Origin: SZUA-309 sp965215995
GTDB lineage: Bacteria > Pseudomonadota > Gammaproteobacteria > Pseudomonadales > Azotimanducaceae
Length of the DNA stretch: 64,000 bases
Reading direction: 5' to 3'
NCBI GenBank assembly: GCA_965215995.1
Contig: OZ244128.1
Coordinates: 3,224,001 to 3,288,000 of the forward strand
Position numbers and translations under genes: made by a program. The notes below the pieces were generated by a model. It was not told the origin of the DNA. It searched no databases and saw only the letters and a list, made by a program, of their open reading frames with translations. This document shows, in pieces, positions 32,907 through 43,030 of this stretch; positions within the stretch are counted from its first letter, which is position 1; each line of letters opens with the position of its first letter.

Positions 32907-34100
32907 TCAGAAGAGACTCATTCCGATCAGACCAATCGACAGCAGGGTGCCTAGAACGGGTCTCCAGAGGCCGCGCCGACGAATTCTGCCCTGCAGTTTC
33001 AGTCGAATGAGGGAAAGATTGATCAGCGCGAAGACGATGAGGATGACAAAGCTAGTGGCCTTGGCCAGGGTCAGCAGTGGGAACCAGGTCGCGAGCAGAG
33101 TGATCACCAGCACCGTCAGAACCGTGGAAACGATGGGTGTCTTTCTTTTGGGATGCACCATTGCGAGCAATCTCGGTGCGTTGTCCGTCTTTGCCATGCC
33201 GTAAACGACCCTTGAGACCATGACGATCTGCGCCAGGGCGGAGTTGGTGACGCTCAGCATCGACAGCACCGCGATGATCGCCGGCCAGCGATCGCCCGTA
33301 TGGGCCACCATGGCTGCCAGCGGCGCTGAATGCCCGGCCAGATTCAGCTCTGCGTTCGCCAGCACGGCCACCGTTGCTACGAGCACATAGAGCGTGGCAG
33401 CGCAGAGCAATGCCAGGATGATGGCTGGCGCCATGACACGTTCTGGCTCCCGTGTCTCTTCTGCCACGTTGACCATGTCTTCGAAGCCGATAAAGGCATA
33501 GAAAGCAACGAAGGCGCCCAGGGTGATGGCAAGCCAGGCTCCCCCCGTGGTCGGCATCATCGTGGGCCACAGCTCGGGAAAGGTTGCCAGGTAGCGTCCG
33601 GACATGACCAGCACGGCCAGCAGGCCGAAGATGGAGGTCACGGTAATCGCCGCCGCGAACCACACCGTTTGACCGATTCCCCAGGCAGCAATCAGACCAA
33701 GCACCAGAATGAAACCGGTGGCAGCGAAGCCCTCCGCACCAGGGGAAAAAAAGGCGAGATATCCGGCAAAGCCGTTGGCCAGCGTGCCACTGGAGACCAG
33801 ACCGGTGGCCACGACCGCCCAACCGGTCAACCGGGTGAGGTAGGGACGGGCAAAGGCTTGATCCACGTAGACGGCTTCACCTGCACTCTTCGGGTAGTGG
33901 CTGGCCAGTTCCCCGTAGCTCATCGCCGTAAAGGCAGCGACCACGGCGGCGAGGAGAAACGCCCAGGGCGCGAAGTTGCCGCTCACAATGAGAATTTCGC
34001 CGACCAGCACGTAGATGCCTGCGCCGACCATGGTGCCCAGGCCGAAGATGCTCAGCAAAGGCAGGTTGAGTCGCCGGTTCAGCGTCGGTTGGTCAAGCAT
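32907..34100 (-). CDS. APC-superfamily amino-acid permease
   Basis: 397 residues, nearly all hydrophobic, with about eleven predicted helices. The first helix motif LPLLSIFGLGTMVGAGIYVLVG, with its G-x-G-x-G-like unwound segment, and FYAFIGFEDMVNVAEET are signatures of the APC amino-acid/polyamine transporters. The substrate cannot be assigned. It is 54 bp upstream of the cytochrome c on the same strand, so it may share its transcript, though a functional link to the PQQ dehydrogenase is not obvious. Confidence 0.88.
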   Translation of the reverse strand: MLDQPTLNRRLNLPLLSIFGLGTMVGAGIYVLVGEILIVSGNFAPWAFLLAAVVAAFTAMSYGELASHYPKSAGEAVYVDQAFARPYLTRLTGWAVVATGLVSSGTLANGFAGYLAFFSPGAEGFAATGFILVLGLIAAWGIGQTVWFAAAITVTSIFGLLAVLVMSGRYLATFPELWPTMMPTTGGAWLAITLGAFVAFYAFIGFEDMVNVAEETREPERVMAPAIILALLCAATLYVLVATVAVLANAELNLAGHSAPLAAMVAHTGDRWPAIIAVLSMLSVTNSALAQIVMVSRVVYGMAKTDNAPRLLAMVHPKRKTPIVSTVLTVLVITLLATWFPLLTLAKATSFVILIVFALINLSLIRLKLQGRIRRRGLWRPVLGTLLSIGLIGMSLF

Positions 34101-34162
34101 TGGCAGGAAGGCTGGCAGGATTTTCGTTCGCGGATTATGACGGCGACTTCGGAATCTACCTA

Positions 34163-34191
34163 GTTGAACTCAGGATCGGCGAACCCATTAA
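34163..34191 (+). promoter_or_regulatory. Candidate sigma32 (heat-shock) promoter for the Hsp20 pair
   Basis: GTTGAAC (34163-34169), a 14-bp spacer and CCCATTAA (34184-34191) resemble the RpoH consensus CTTGAAA and CCCCATNT with allowed spacing. It lies 67 bp upstream of the first Hsp20 ATG, as would be expected for a heat-shock-inducible operon. Confidence 0.6.
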
Positions 34192-34257
34192 CCCTTTGCC
34201 GGGCAGTACCGGTCAGCTCAGCAGCAGCTGAATGGAATCAGGAAAAGGAGACGAAAG

Positions 34258-34680
34258 ATGAATGACATAGTCAGACGAAATGACCCATTCGACCTCTTCA
34301 ATCGTTTTGGGGATCTGTTCGAACGGGAGCCTTTCTTCAGCCCCGCGAATCGGGCCGAGTGGCTGCCACCCGTAGATATCAAAGAGACGGATGAAGGGTA
34401 TGTGTTTCACATGGATGTGCCTGGCATGAAGCCGGAAGATCTCGATGTGGAGCTTCATGAAGGCGTTCTCTCGATTCGCGGCTCACGCGTCGAGGAGAAG
34501 AAGGAAGAAGAAAAGGGCTACGTGCGCACGGAGCGGCGTCAGGGCAGCTTCAGCCGTCAGTTCCGAGTGCCGACCAACGTCCAGGCAGAGGCCCTGCAGG
34601 CGGCGGTGAAAGACGGCGTGCTTACCATCCAGGTGCCCAAGGGTGCCGAGCAGGGCGCGCGAAAAGTCACCGTTTCCTGA
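34258..34680 (+). CDS. Small heat-shock protein (Hsp20 / alpha-crystallin family), first copy
   Basis: 140 residues. The alpha-crystallin domain is complete: W-L-P-P-V-D-I-K-E-T-D, FHMDVPGMKPEDLDVELHEG, L-S-I-R-G-S-R, GSFSRQFRVP and the V-L-T-I-Q-V-P-K end. It is a cytoplasmic ATP-independent holdase. An AAGGAG (34244-34249 region) precedes the ATG. It is followed after 19 bp by a second, diverged Hsp20, and a sigma32-like promoter lies upstream. Confidence 0.95.
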   Translation: MNDIVRRNDPFDLFNRFGDLFEREPFFSPANRAEWLPPVDIKETDEGYVFHMDVPGMKPEDLDVELHEGVLSIRGSRVEEKKEEEKGYVRTERRQGSFSRQFRVPTNVQAEALQAAVKDGVLTIQVPKGAEQGARKVTVS

Positions 34681-34699
34681 CCTAGCTAGGAGGTGCAGC

Positions 34700-35173
34700 A
34701 TGGATACCGATCGGATTAAGGAAGATTTCGGTAACACCTGGAAACGCCTGGCTGAAGGCTGGCGTCATTTGAGCGGCAAGGCAGCGCACGCGTTGACCTA
34801 CTTCAACCCGACCCGGTCTGACGAAGCGGTGGAGGATGCCCGCTGGGGCATCCTGGCTGCGGATGTGACCGAGCAGACCGATGGGTTCGTTGTCGAGCTG
34901 GAGGCGCCTGGTCTGCAGAAGGAAGAGATCGATGTTTCTGTGGAAGATCAGCGCCTGATCGTCACCGGTACGAAGCGTTACGAGAATGACCGCAAAGAAG
35001 GCGCCATGCGCATAACCGAGCGGGCGTTCGGCAGTTTTCAGCGCGTGATACCGCTACCGGAGAAAGTGACGGCAGAAGGCGCCGAGGCGACTTACAAGCG
35101 TGGCGTGCTTACCCTCAAAGTGCCGAAGCTGGCTGCCCCGGAGGCCCAGAAGATCCAGGTGATCGGTGCCTGA
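34700..35173 (+). CDS. Small heat-shock protein (Hsp20 family), second copy
   Basis: 157 residues from ATG 34700, which has AGGAGG eight bases upstream. The N-terminus is longer and helical (TWKRLAEGWRHLSGKA), and the crystallin domain runs from about 60 (DVTEQTDGFVVELEAPGLQKEEIDVS shortened here) to GVLTLKVPK. It shares only the core with the upstream Hsp20, so the pair is an old duplication or two subfamilies, possibly forming mixed oligomers as IbpA and IbpB do. Confidence 0.92.
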   Translation: MDTDRIKEDFGNTWKRLAEGWRHLSGKAAHALTYFNPTRSDEAVEDARWGILAADVTEQTDGFVVELEAPGLQKEEIDVSVEDQRLIVTGTKRYENDRKEGAMRITERAFGSFQRVIPLPEKVTAEGAEATYKRGVLTLKVPKLAAPEAQKIQVIGA

Positions 35174-35188
35174 GGACCGGCAACCAAC

Positions 35189-35678
35189 TCAGCAGAGCTC
35201 GAGCACACCCTCAAGGCCGATCCTCACGGCCTGCAATCGCACCGCCTGACGGGTTCCCGACAGGCGGTGCTCTGCTGTCTGCACGCAGCGGATGGCAGCG
35301 TTTTCCCGAACCGCCCAGCCGAACCACACCGTACCGACCGGTGAGACGACGTCACCACCGCCTGGTCCTGCAACGCCGGTGATAGAGACGGCGATGTCGG
35401 CGTTGCTCCTGGCGAGCGCGCCTTCCGCCATGGCCCTCGCCACGGGTTCGCTGACGGCACCGTGCTGGTCTAAGAGTTCGGTACTCACACCCACCATGGC
35501 GGTCTTGGCCGAGAGCCGATAGGTCACAAAGGCGCCTTCGAACCAGTCAGAGGAACCCGCGATCTCGGTTACGGTGGCAGCGAGCAGGCCACCGGTGCAG
35601 GACTCTGCGCTGATGAGTCGCCAGCCTTTGTCGGCCAGCGCCTGACCTGACTGCCGGGCAAGGTCGATGGCAAGTGGC

Positions 35679-35686
<8 letters not shown>
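35189..35686 (-). CDS. pncC: Nicotinamide-nucleotide amidase (CinA C-terminal family)
   Basis: 165 residues from ATG 35686; the frame open to 35752 lies within trpE. Conserved features are the nucleophile Ser in ISAESCTGGLLAATVTEIAGSS (shorter core ESCTGG), GAFVTYRLSAK, SITGVAGPGGG and V-G-T-V-W-F. The enzyme deamidates NMN to nicotinate mononucleotide for NAD recycling. This is the stand-alone C-terminal domain without the CinA N-terminal domain, as is usual near recA in other bacteria. Its start overlaps the end of trpE by eight bases. Confidence 0.93.
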
Positions 35687-37181
<1,495 letters not shown>

Positions 37182-37267
37182 GTGGTGTACCGTTTGCGTG
37201 CCGCGTGTGCGGCAGATGTGGTCTTGAGTCCGCCTGGGCGGTTACCTGATGAAAGAAGCAGGCGCTG

Positions 37268-37369
37268 TCAGGCTGCTTCCGGACACGAAAAGACCCGCCA
37301 ACGGTACTGGCTGCCTGCTTTCTGGAGATGCAGGATCTTCTCTTTGCGTGCTGTGCTGGGCTGATTCAT
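37268..37369 (-). CDS. Possible trpE leader peptide
   Basis: A 33-codon frame from ATG (37369-37367) to TGA (37270-37268), 87 bp before trpE, with a single Trp codon (Q-Y-R-W-R-V). A stem GAAGCAG/CTGCTTC (37255-37279) followed by CTTTC on the minus strand overlaps its stop, and GCAGGC in the leader could pair with GCCTGC of that stem instead. One Trp codon is weak evidence. I include it because trpE of Pseudomonas putida is controlled by attenuation. Confidence 0.25.
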   Translation of the reverse strand: MNQPSTARKEKILHLQKAGSQYRWRVFSCPEAA

Positions 37370-37437
37370 CAACAAACGCCAAGTAGCAACAGGTGTTCCG
37401 ACGGGTCTGAACGGGGTCCGTTTGACGCCGGCTGAGA

Positions 37438-38082
37438 CTAAACGAGGTCTGAAAACGATTCAATCACCGCGTCCGCACCAAGCTCGGCGGCCGGAATGCC
37501 GTGATTATAGCCATCCCGGACCACCACCACCGGGCAGCCGGCCGCCCGTGCGCATCCCACGTCGGCAGCAGAGTCGCCGACGAACAGAGCGTTTGCCGGT
37601 AGAACGCCCAAAGCCTCGCAGCTGTGCAGTGCCGGATCGGCGGCCGGCTTGGGATTGTCGGTGGTATCGCCGCAGACGACGGCATCGAAATAGTCAGTCA
37701 GATCGAGCTCGGCCAGGAGTGGCTCGGTGAACAGCGCCAGCTTGTTGGTCACCACGGCCAGGCGTGCACCTCGTTCGGTGAGCATGCGCAAGGTCTCGAC
37801 AACGCTGGGATACGGTGTGCTGAGCACGCTCAGATGACCCTGGTAGTACTCGAGAAACGACTCGAACATGGGCTCAGCCAGATCACCGGGGAGTTGCTGC
37901 TTCTTGATCGCTTCTGCCACCAGCGCTCGCGCGCCGTGCCCGACCCAGTGCCGGGTGAGCGCTTCGCCCACGGGCTCGGCACCGTGGCGTGTCAGCGCAT
38001 GGTTCAGGGCTGCGTTGATGTCCGGCGCTGTATCAACGAGCGTGCCGTCCAGGTCGAACAGATAGCCGTCGTAAGCTTTCAA
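37438..38082 (-). CDS. gph: Phosphoglycolate phosphatase (HAD family)
   Basis: 214 residues. HAD motif I is YLFDLDGTLVDTAPDI, motif II VVTNK, motif III with Lys in the N-P-K-P-A-A-D segment, and motif IV FVGDSAADV. This is the Gph pattern, removing 2-phosphoglycolate formed in DNA repair. Its start overlaps the rpe stop by four bases, and the rpe-gph pair is typical of gammaproteobacteria. Confidence 0.93.
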   Translation of the reverse strand: MKAYDGYLFDLDGTLVDTAPDINAALNHALTRHGAEPVGEALTRHWVGHGARALVAEAIKKQQLPGDLAEPMFESFLEYYQGHLSVLSTPYPSVVETLRMLTERGARLAVVTNKLALFTEPLLAELDLTDYFDAVVCGDTTDNPKPAADPALHSCEALGVLPANALFVGDSAADVGCARAAGCPVVVVRDGYNHGIPAAELGADAVIESFSDLV

Positions 38083-38747
38083 ACGGCGGCCAGCGCCTCG
38101 CGCATCCTGGCGATGATGGTCGAGTAGTCGGGTCCCGCAGAGAAGATGGCAGACCCGGCCACGAAGGTGTCGGCTCCGGCCCGTGCTGCTTCGGCAATGT
38201 TGTCTGCCTTGATGCCGCCATCTATCTCGAGGCGAATCTCACGGCCACTGGCTTCGATCATCTCCCGGACGTTCGCTACCTTGGTCAGACTCGACGGGAT
38301 GAACGCCTGACCGCCGAAGCCGGGATTGACAGACATGATCAGAACCAGATCTACCAGATCAATCACTTCTGCCAGCTGATCCACGGGTGTTGCCGGATTA
38401 AACACCAGACCCGGCTTGGCGCCCCCTTCGCGGATCAGGTTGAGCGTTCTATGCAGGTGCTCGGTGGATTCCGGGTGAACGCTGATGATGTTCGCGCCCG
38501 CGCTAAGAAAATCGCCGATCAGGCGATCGACCGGCTTCACCATCAGATGCACATCCATGCTGGCATCGATTCCCGCCTTACGCAGGGACTGCAGCACCAA
38601 TGGTCCGATGGTCAGGTTCGGCACGTAGTGGTTGTCCATCACGTCGAAGTGAATGATGTCCGCACCGGCTTGCAGCACGTTTTCGATTTCCTCCCCCAGC
38701 CGGGAGAAGTCGGCGGAGAGGATGGAGGGGGCAATCCAGTAACTCAT
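38079..38747 (-). CDS. rpe: Ribulose-phosphate 3-epimerase
   Basis: 222 residues, a TIM barrel of the pentose phosphate pathway. IAPSILSADFSRLGEE, HFDVMDNHYVPNLTIGP, LMVKPVDRLI, MSVNPGFGGQAFIPSSLTKV (core MSVNPGFGGQ) and EIDGGIKADN carry the metal and substrate residues. It is coupled to gph. Confidence 0.97.
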   Translation of the reverse strand: MSYWIAPSILSADFSRLGEEIENVLQAGADIIHFDVMDNHYVPNLTIGPLVLQSLRKAGIDASMDVHLMVKPVDRLIGDFLSAGANIISVHPESTEHLHRTLNLIREGGAKPGLVFNPATPVDQLAEVIDLVDLVLIMSVNPGFGGQAFIPSSLTKVANVREMIEASGREIRLEIDGGIKADNIAEAARAGADTFVAGSAIFSAGPDYSTIIARMREALAAV

Positions 38748-38802
38748 AGCGGCGCCATTTTACTGATCCGAAAGCAAGAAAGCTTGCTGTCGTTCTCTCC
38801 GG

Positions 38803-39501
38803 TCAGTCTGCCAGGCGGGCGTTGACCGCATCGAGCTGAGCCTGACTGCCGATATCGACCCAGTAGCCCTCCCAGACCTGGGCAGATAGCCGCCCGGCGT
38901 CGATGGCGCTGAAGAATCTGTCGCGAAGAGAAAAGGGTTCCGCTCGATCGGCGGCAAAGATCTCGGGCCGTACAATGGCAATGCCGCAGTAGACGTAGTC
39001 GTCACCGCGGGCGGTGATGCGGCCGTCGGCAAACTGGAAATCTCCCCGCTCGCGGAAGTCCGGCTTCGGCGTCACCACCAGGTGAATGTCCGCCCAGTCG
39101 GGTAGCGGTTCCAGGCTGACGAACGGAAAATCGGTGAAAATGTCGCCATTCAGGATGAGGAAAGGCTCAGTGCCCAGCAATGGCAGGGCGTTGACGATGC
39201 CACCACCTGTTTCCAGCAAGGTGTCCTCCCTGCTGTAAGAGATATTGACCGCGAAGGCTTTACCATCTCCAAAATGCGCTTCGATCTGCTCGCCGAGGTG
39301 GTGCAGGTTGATCACCAGCTCATCGATACCGGCACGGCATAACCACTCGATCTGATGGGCCAGCAACGGTCGCCCCTGCACTTCGACCATGGGCTTCGGC
39401 GTGTGGTCGGTGAGCGGGCGCAGGCGCTCGCCTCGGCCCGCGGCCAGGATCATGGCTTTCGTTGGTGCCTTTGTCGCCGCTGCCTTTGTGGGTTCGGTCA
39501 T
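38803..39501 (-). CDS. murU: N-acetylmuramate alpha-1-phosphate uridylyltransferase
   Basis: 232 residues, a nucleotidyltransferase with AMILAAGRGERLRPLTDHTPKPMV at the N-terminus (core AAGRGERLRPLT) and ILNGDIFTDF. Together with the adjacent kinase AmgK it makes UDP-MurNAc from recycled MurNAc, the fosfomycin-resistant bypass described in Pseudomonas. Its ATG overlaps the amgK stop by four bases. The pair lies upstream of lptD but divergent, as in Pseudomonas. Confidence 0.93.
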   Translation of the reverse strand: MTEPTKAAATKAPTKAMILAAGRGERLRPLTDHTPKPMVEVQGRPLLAHQIEWLCRAGIDELVINLHHLGEQIEAHFGDGKAFAVNISYSREDTLLETGGGIVNALPLLGTEPFLILNGDIFTDFPFVSLEPLPDWADIHLVVTPKPDFRERGDFQFADGRITARGDDYVYCGIAIVRPEIFAADRAEPFSLRDRFFSAIDAGRLSAQVWEGYWVDIGSQAQLDAVNARLAD

Positions 39502-40484
39502 CCCTTCTCTGCGACCTTCAGCGCTTCGATTCGCGTGGCGATGGTAGTGCGGTCGAGGCCGGCCAGCCAGTCTGCCAGAGGCGACAGAGCCGGGAGCGGC
39601 TTGGCCAGACGGGTAGTGCTTTCGAGCACCGGTAGGATGTGATGGAGGTGAGTGATCTTGCCATCCCGCAGCTTCAAACGGGCGAAGATCCCGACAGCTT
39701 TCAGCTGTCGCTGGATCGCGGTCAGCGTCAGATCTTCTGCAAACGTCTCTGGGTTCAGTGGCAACGGCGTGTGCGCCAGGTACCAGTTGCGCCAGCGCAC
39801 CACGTCCTGATCGCTGAAGCTGTGGTAGCAGTCGTGCAGCAGCGAGGCCAGGTCATAGCTCACCGGGCCTGTGAGCGCATCCTGAAAATCCACCACACCC
39901 AGCCTGCCGCTGTCAGGGTCGAACAGCAGGTTGCGGCAGTGATAGTCGCGATGCACGCAGCATTGCATCTGGGTTGGCATCCGATCGACGAGCAGCCTGA
40001 AAACCGGGTCGACGTCCTTCGGCAAGCGGGTCCCGAGCAGACCGTTCGCAAACCAGTCCGCGAAGATGTCCAACTCTTCGCGAAAGCGGATGGGTGTGTA
40101 CGGCGGGATGGCGGGATCTTCCACGGCCTGAAGCTCAATCAGCGTCGTCAGCGCGGCTTCGATGCCGGCTCCTTCGGCCGCTGTTCCGTAGGCATCGGCC
40201 AACTCCGCACTGCCAAGATCCGTGAGCAGGTACCATCCCGATGCCTGCTCGGCGGCCAGAATCTCCGGCACTGGAATCCCGGCGGAAGAGAAAACGGCGG
40301 CCAGGCGTTCGAACTGCCGGTTCTGTTCCTTGTCGGGAGGGGAGATCATCAGCACCACGGAGTCATCGGCGGACTGCAGCCGATAGAAAGCCCTGAAGCT
40401 GGCTTCGGCGCGCAGGCTCGAGAGGGTGGCGGACTCGAATCCTGTGAGCTGAGCTTTTGCCCAGAGAAATGCCTGCTTCGTCAT
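39498..40484 (-). CDS. amgK: N-acetylmuramate/N-acetylglucosamine anomeric kinase
   Basis: 328 residues of the aminoglycoside-phosphotransferase fold. The catalytic loop HRDYHCRNLLFD and the metal motif VVDFQDALTGPVSYDLASLLHD are clear. AmgK phosphorylates MurNAc at C1 for MurU. The N-terminal ATP-binding half is degenerate, as usual. It is divergent from lptD, with 83 bp between starts. Confidence 0.92.
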   Translation of the reverse strand: MTKQAFLWAKAQLTGFESATLSSLRAEASFRAFYRLQSADDSVVLMISPPDKEQNRQFERLAAVFSSAGIPVPEILAAEQASGWYLLTDLGSAELADAYGTAAEGAGIEAALTTLIELQAVEDPAIPPYTPIRFREELDIFADWFANGLLGTRLPKDVDPVFRLLVDRMPTQMQCCVHRDYHCRNLLFDPDSGRLGVVDFQDALTGPVSYDLASLLHDCYHSFSDQDVVRWRNWYLAHTPLPLNPETFAEDLTLTAIQRQLKAVGIFARLKLRDGKITHLHHILPVLESTTRLAKPLPALSPLADWLAGLDRTTIATRIEALKVAEKG

Positions 40485-40567
40485 GCCGCTATCTTACCGT
40501 TCACGGAGCCTGACCATTACCTCTGTGTAAGCCTGGAAGCAGACGCAATGGGGTATGATCGCGACCC

Positions 40568-43030
40568 ATGATTCAGACCCTCCCGATCATCCAGGGCGTA
40601 GTGCTGACCCTGGCGGTCAGCCTGTCGGCGTTCCTGCCGACGTTGTCAGCTGCAGAATCCGGCGTACCGGCAGAGCCTTCGGAAGGCAACGAGGGGGATG
40701 ATACGAGTGGTGGCTACCACAAGGGCAAGGCCGGTGCAGGCACGTTGCCCATGGACTTCTGGCAGCCCAGGGCCGCGCTGACTCCAAGCCAGCGGCGGTC
40801 TGCACCCGAGTACTGCAGCGGTGCCTACATCTGGCCCGACTTCCCGCTACCGGAGAACGCGGTCGCAGACGACCAGCCCGTCTACGCGGAAGCGCGGAGT
40901 GCCCAGTACTGGGAATCCGGTGCCGTCATCCTGGAAGGGGACGTGGTGGTCACGCAAGGCAATCGAACGCTCCGAGCCCCCCGGGTGGAGATGGACCACA
41001 TCAGCCGGGAAGGCGCCATCCCGGCAGAAGTGCAGATAGAAGAGCCGACGGCAATCCTTCGGGGGAGCAACGCAGCGCTGAATCTGGACAGCAAAGCGAC
41101 CGTGATCGAAGACGCGGAGTTTCTGCTGATCGAACCGGAGCTCAGAGGGGTGGCTGACAGACTGGAGCGGGACGAGGCTGGTGACATGATGGTGAACGAA
41201 GGCCGTTTTACCCGCTGCGAACCCGGCAACAATAATTGGCAGATTGGTTCCCGCTCTTTCCTGATCCGGGACGGCAGCGATTTCGGTACCGCTCGGCATG
41301 CGGTGGTGCGAGTCAAAAACATACCCATTTTTTACACGCCGTATCTCAGCTTTCCCGTGAACGATGAGCGCAAGTCGGGGTGGCTGTTCCCGAGCGTGGG
41401 ATTCTCCAGTCAGAACGGGCTGGAGTTCGCGCCACCCTACTACCTCAATCTGGCCCCCGATTACGATGCCACCCTGGTACCGCGCTATTTCCAGAAGCGC
41501 GGTTGGGGCGCGGAGGCGGAGTTCCGGCACCTGTCCGAATGGCAGCATTCCCGTTTCGTTGGCTCCTTTCTGGGTGAGGATAAGCAATACGACGGGACCT
41601 ACGAAAAAGATGACTTCGAGGATCTGGAAGATGCCGGCCTGATCGAGGGACCGTTTGTGCCTGCGGATCGCTGGTTGTACGGCATGTATCACGAAGGCGA
41701 TGCCGGTCACTGGCAGACCACGGTCGACTACACGGCTGTCAGCGACCGGGACTATTTCCGCAACCTGGATACGGAGCTCGATGTGGCCTCACAACGGGAG
41801 CTGGAAAGACGCGGAGAGATTCATTATCTGCGGGGCGGGCTGGACGTGCGGTTCTGGGCCCAGCGATTTCAACGATTGGATGAGGTGCTCACAGATCCAT
41901 ACCAGCGGCTTCCTGAACTGGACATCAGCTATCGGGGGGAACTGCCCGGTGCTCTGGCGTGGTCGATTGGCGCCTCTGCCGTCAGCTTCGATCGGAACAA
42001 CGACGATCTGACCGGCGTTGACAGGATCGTCGGTGAGCGAGCCCATATAGAACCCCGCCTGCGCCTCCCGCTGTCGCGGTCCTGGGGTTTCCTCAACTTC
42101 ACCGGTGGCTATCGCTACACGGCCTACGATCTGCGGGATACCGCCGACGATGTGGATCACGATCCGGAACGGGGCGTTGCCCTCGGCAGTGTGGATACGG
42201 GACTCTTCTTCGAGCGGGATATGACCGTCCGCGGCTCGGCGGCAGTCCATACTCTCGAGCCGCGCCTCTACTACCTGTATCAGGAGTACGAAGACCAGGA
42301 CGACCTGCCGCTGTTCGACGTGAGCAATCTGACTTTCCGCTATGATCAGCTCTGGCGCGACAATCGCTTCAGCGGTCTTGACCGGATCGGCGATGCCAAT
42401 CAGCTTTCCGTCGGGCTGACCTCTCGACTCCTCAATGCGGCGTCCGGACGGGAGTTTTTTCGGGCCAGCGTCGGCCAGATCCGCTATTTTGAAAACAGGC
42501 GGGTCACAAAGAGCGGTTCCCAGAGCGAGCTCGATCTTAGCCGCCGTTCCGAGTTTGCCGGTGAGCTCGTCGGCCGCATCGGCCGGTGGTCGGTGGGCGG
42601 TGATCTGATCTGGGACCCCACTCAGGACAACGTATCTCGTGGTGGTGTGTTCGTGAATCACAGGACCAGCAACCGAAAGATCGTTCACATGGGCTACCGC
42701 TATCAGCGGGACTCCATCGATCAGACCGACCTGGCCATGATCTGGCCGGTGGCCAAGCGGCTCGCGCTGATCGGCCGCTGGAACTTCGACCTGAACTCGG
42801 AGCGTACCATTGAGGGGCTTGCTGGAATTGAGTACAACGACTGCTGCTGGAAAGTTCGTGTGGTAGGGCGCCGCTATCTGGATACGCCGTCTGCTCGCGA
42901 GTTTGCTGACGCCGTCAGCCGGACGGGTATCTTTTTCCAGGTGGTGTTCAAAGGCCTGGGCTCGCTCGACGACTCGGTAGAAACCCTGTTGAGCGAGAGT
43001 ATCCGGGGCTACGTGACGGAAGAACTATGA
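40568..43030 (+). CDS. lptD: LPS-assembly outer-membrane protein LptD
   Basis: 820 residues. A signal peptide is followed by an OstA/LptA-like jellyroll (about 100-240: ARSAQYWESGAVILEGDVVV) and a large beta-barrel. The four cysteines needed for the rearranged disulfides are all present: Cys83, Cys217 and the vicinal Cys759-Cys760. With LptE it inserts lipopolysaccharide in the outer leaflet. The stop overlaps surA (ATGA, 43027-43030). SurA is the chaperone that folds LptD, so the overlap joins client and chaperone. Confidence 0.96.
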   Translation: MIQTLPIIQGVVLTLAVSLSAFLPTLSAAESGVPAEPSEGNEGDDTSGGYHKGKAGAGTLPMDFWQPRAALTPSQRRSAPEYCSGAYIWPDFPLPENAVADDQPVYAEARSAQYWESGAVILEGDVVVTQGNRTLRAPRVEMDHISREGAIPAEVQIEEPTAILRGSNAALNLDSKATVIEDAEFLLIEPELRGVADRLERDEAGDMMVNEGRFTRCEPGNNNWQIGSRSFLIRDGSDFGTARHAVVRVKNIPIFYTPYLSFPVNDERKSGWLFPSVGFSSQNGLEFAPPYYLNLAPDYDATLVPRYFQKRGWGAEAEFRHLSEWQHSRFVGSFLGEDKQYDGTYEKDDFEDLEDAGLIEGPFVPADRWLYGMYHEGDAGHWQTTVDYTAVSDRDYFRNLDTELDVASQRELERRGEIHYLRGGLDVRFWAQRFQRLDEVLTDPYQRLPELDISYRGELPGALAWSIGASAVSFDRNNDDLTGVDRIVGERAHIEPRLRLPLSRSWGFLNFTGGYRYTAYDLRDTADDVDHDPERGVALGSVDTGLFFERDMTVRGSAAVHTLEPRLYYLYQEYEDQDDLPLFDVSNLTFRYDQLWRDNRFSGLDRIGDANQLSVGLTSRLLNAASGREFFRASVGQIRYFENRRVTKSGSQSELDLSRRSEFAGELVGRIGRWSVGGDLIWDPTQDNVSRGGVFVNHRTSNRKIVHMGYRYQRDSIDQTDLAMIWPVAKRLALIGRWNFDLNSERTIEGLAGIEYNDCCWKVRVVGRRYLDTPSAREFADAVSRTGIFFQVVFKGLGSLDDSVETLLSESIRGYVTEEL

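Noticed and set aside
33330..34163. 277-codon plus-strand frame opposite the APC permease
   Set aside because: Composition rich in Gly, His and Gln is typical of antisense of membrane genes; no motif or start site.
39639..40571. 310-codon plus-strand frame opposite amgK
   Set aside because: amgK has a complete catalytic loop; the antisense frame has none.
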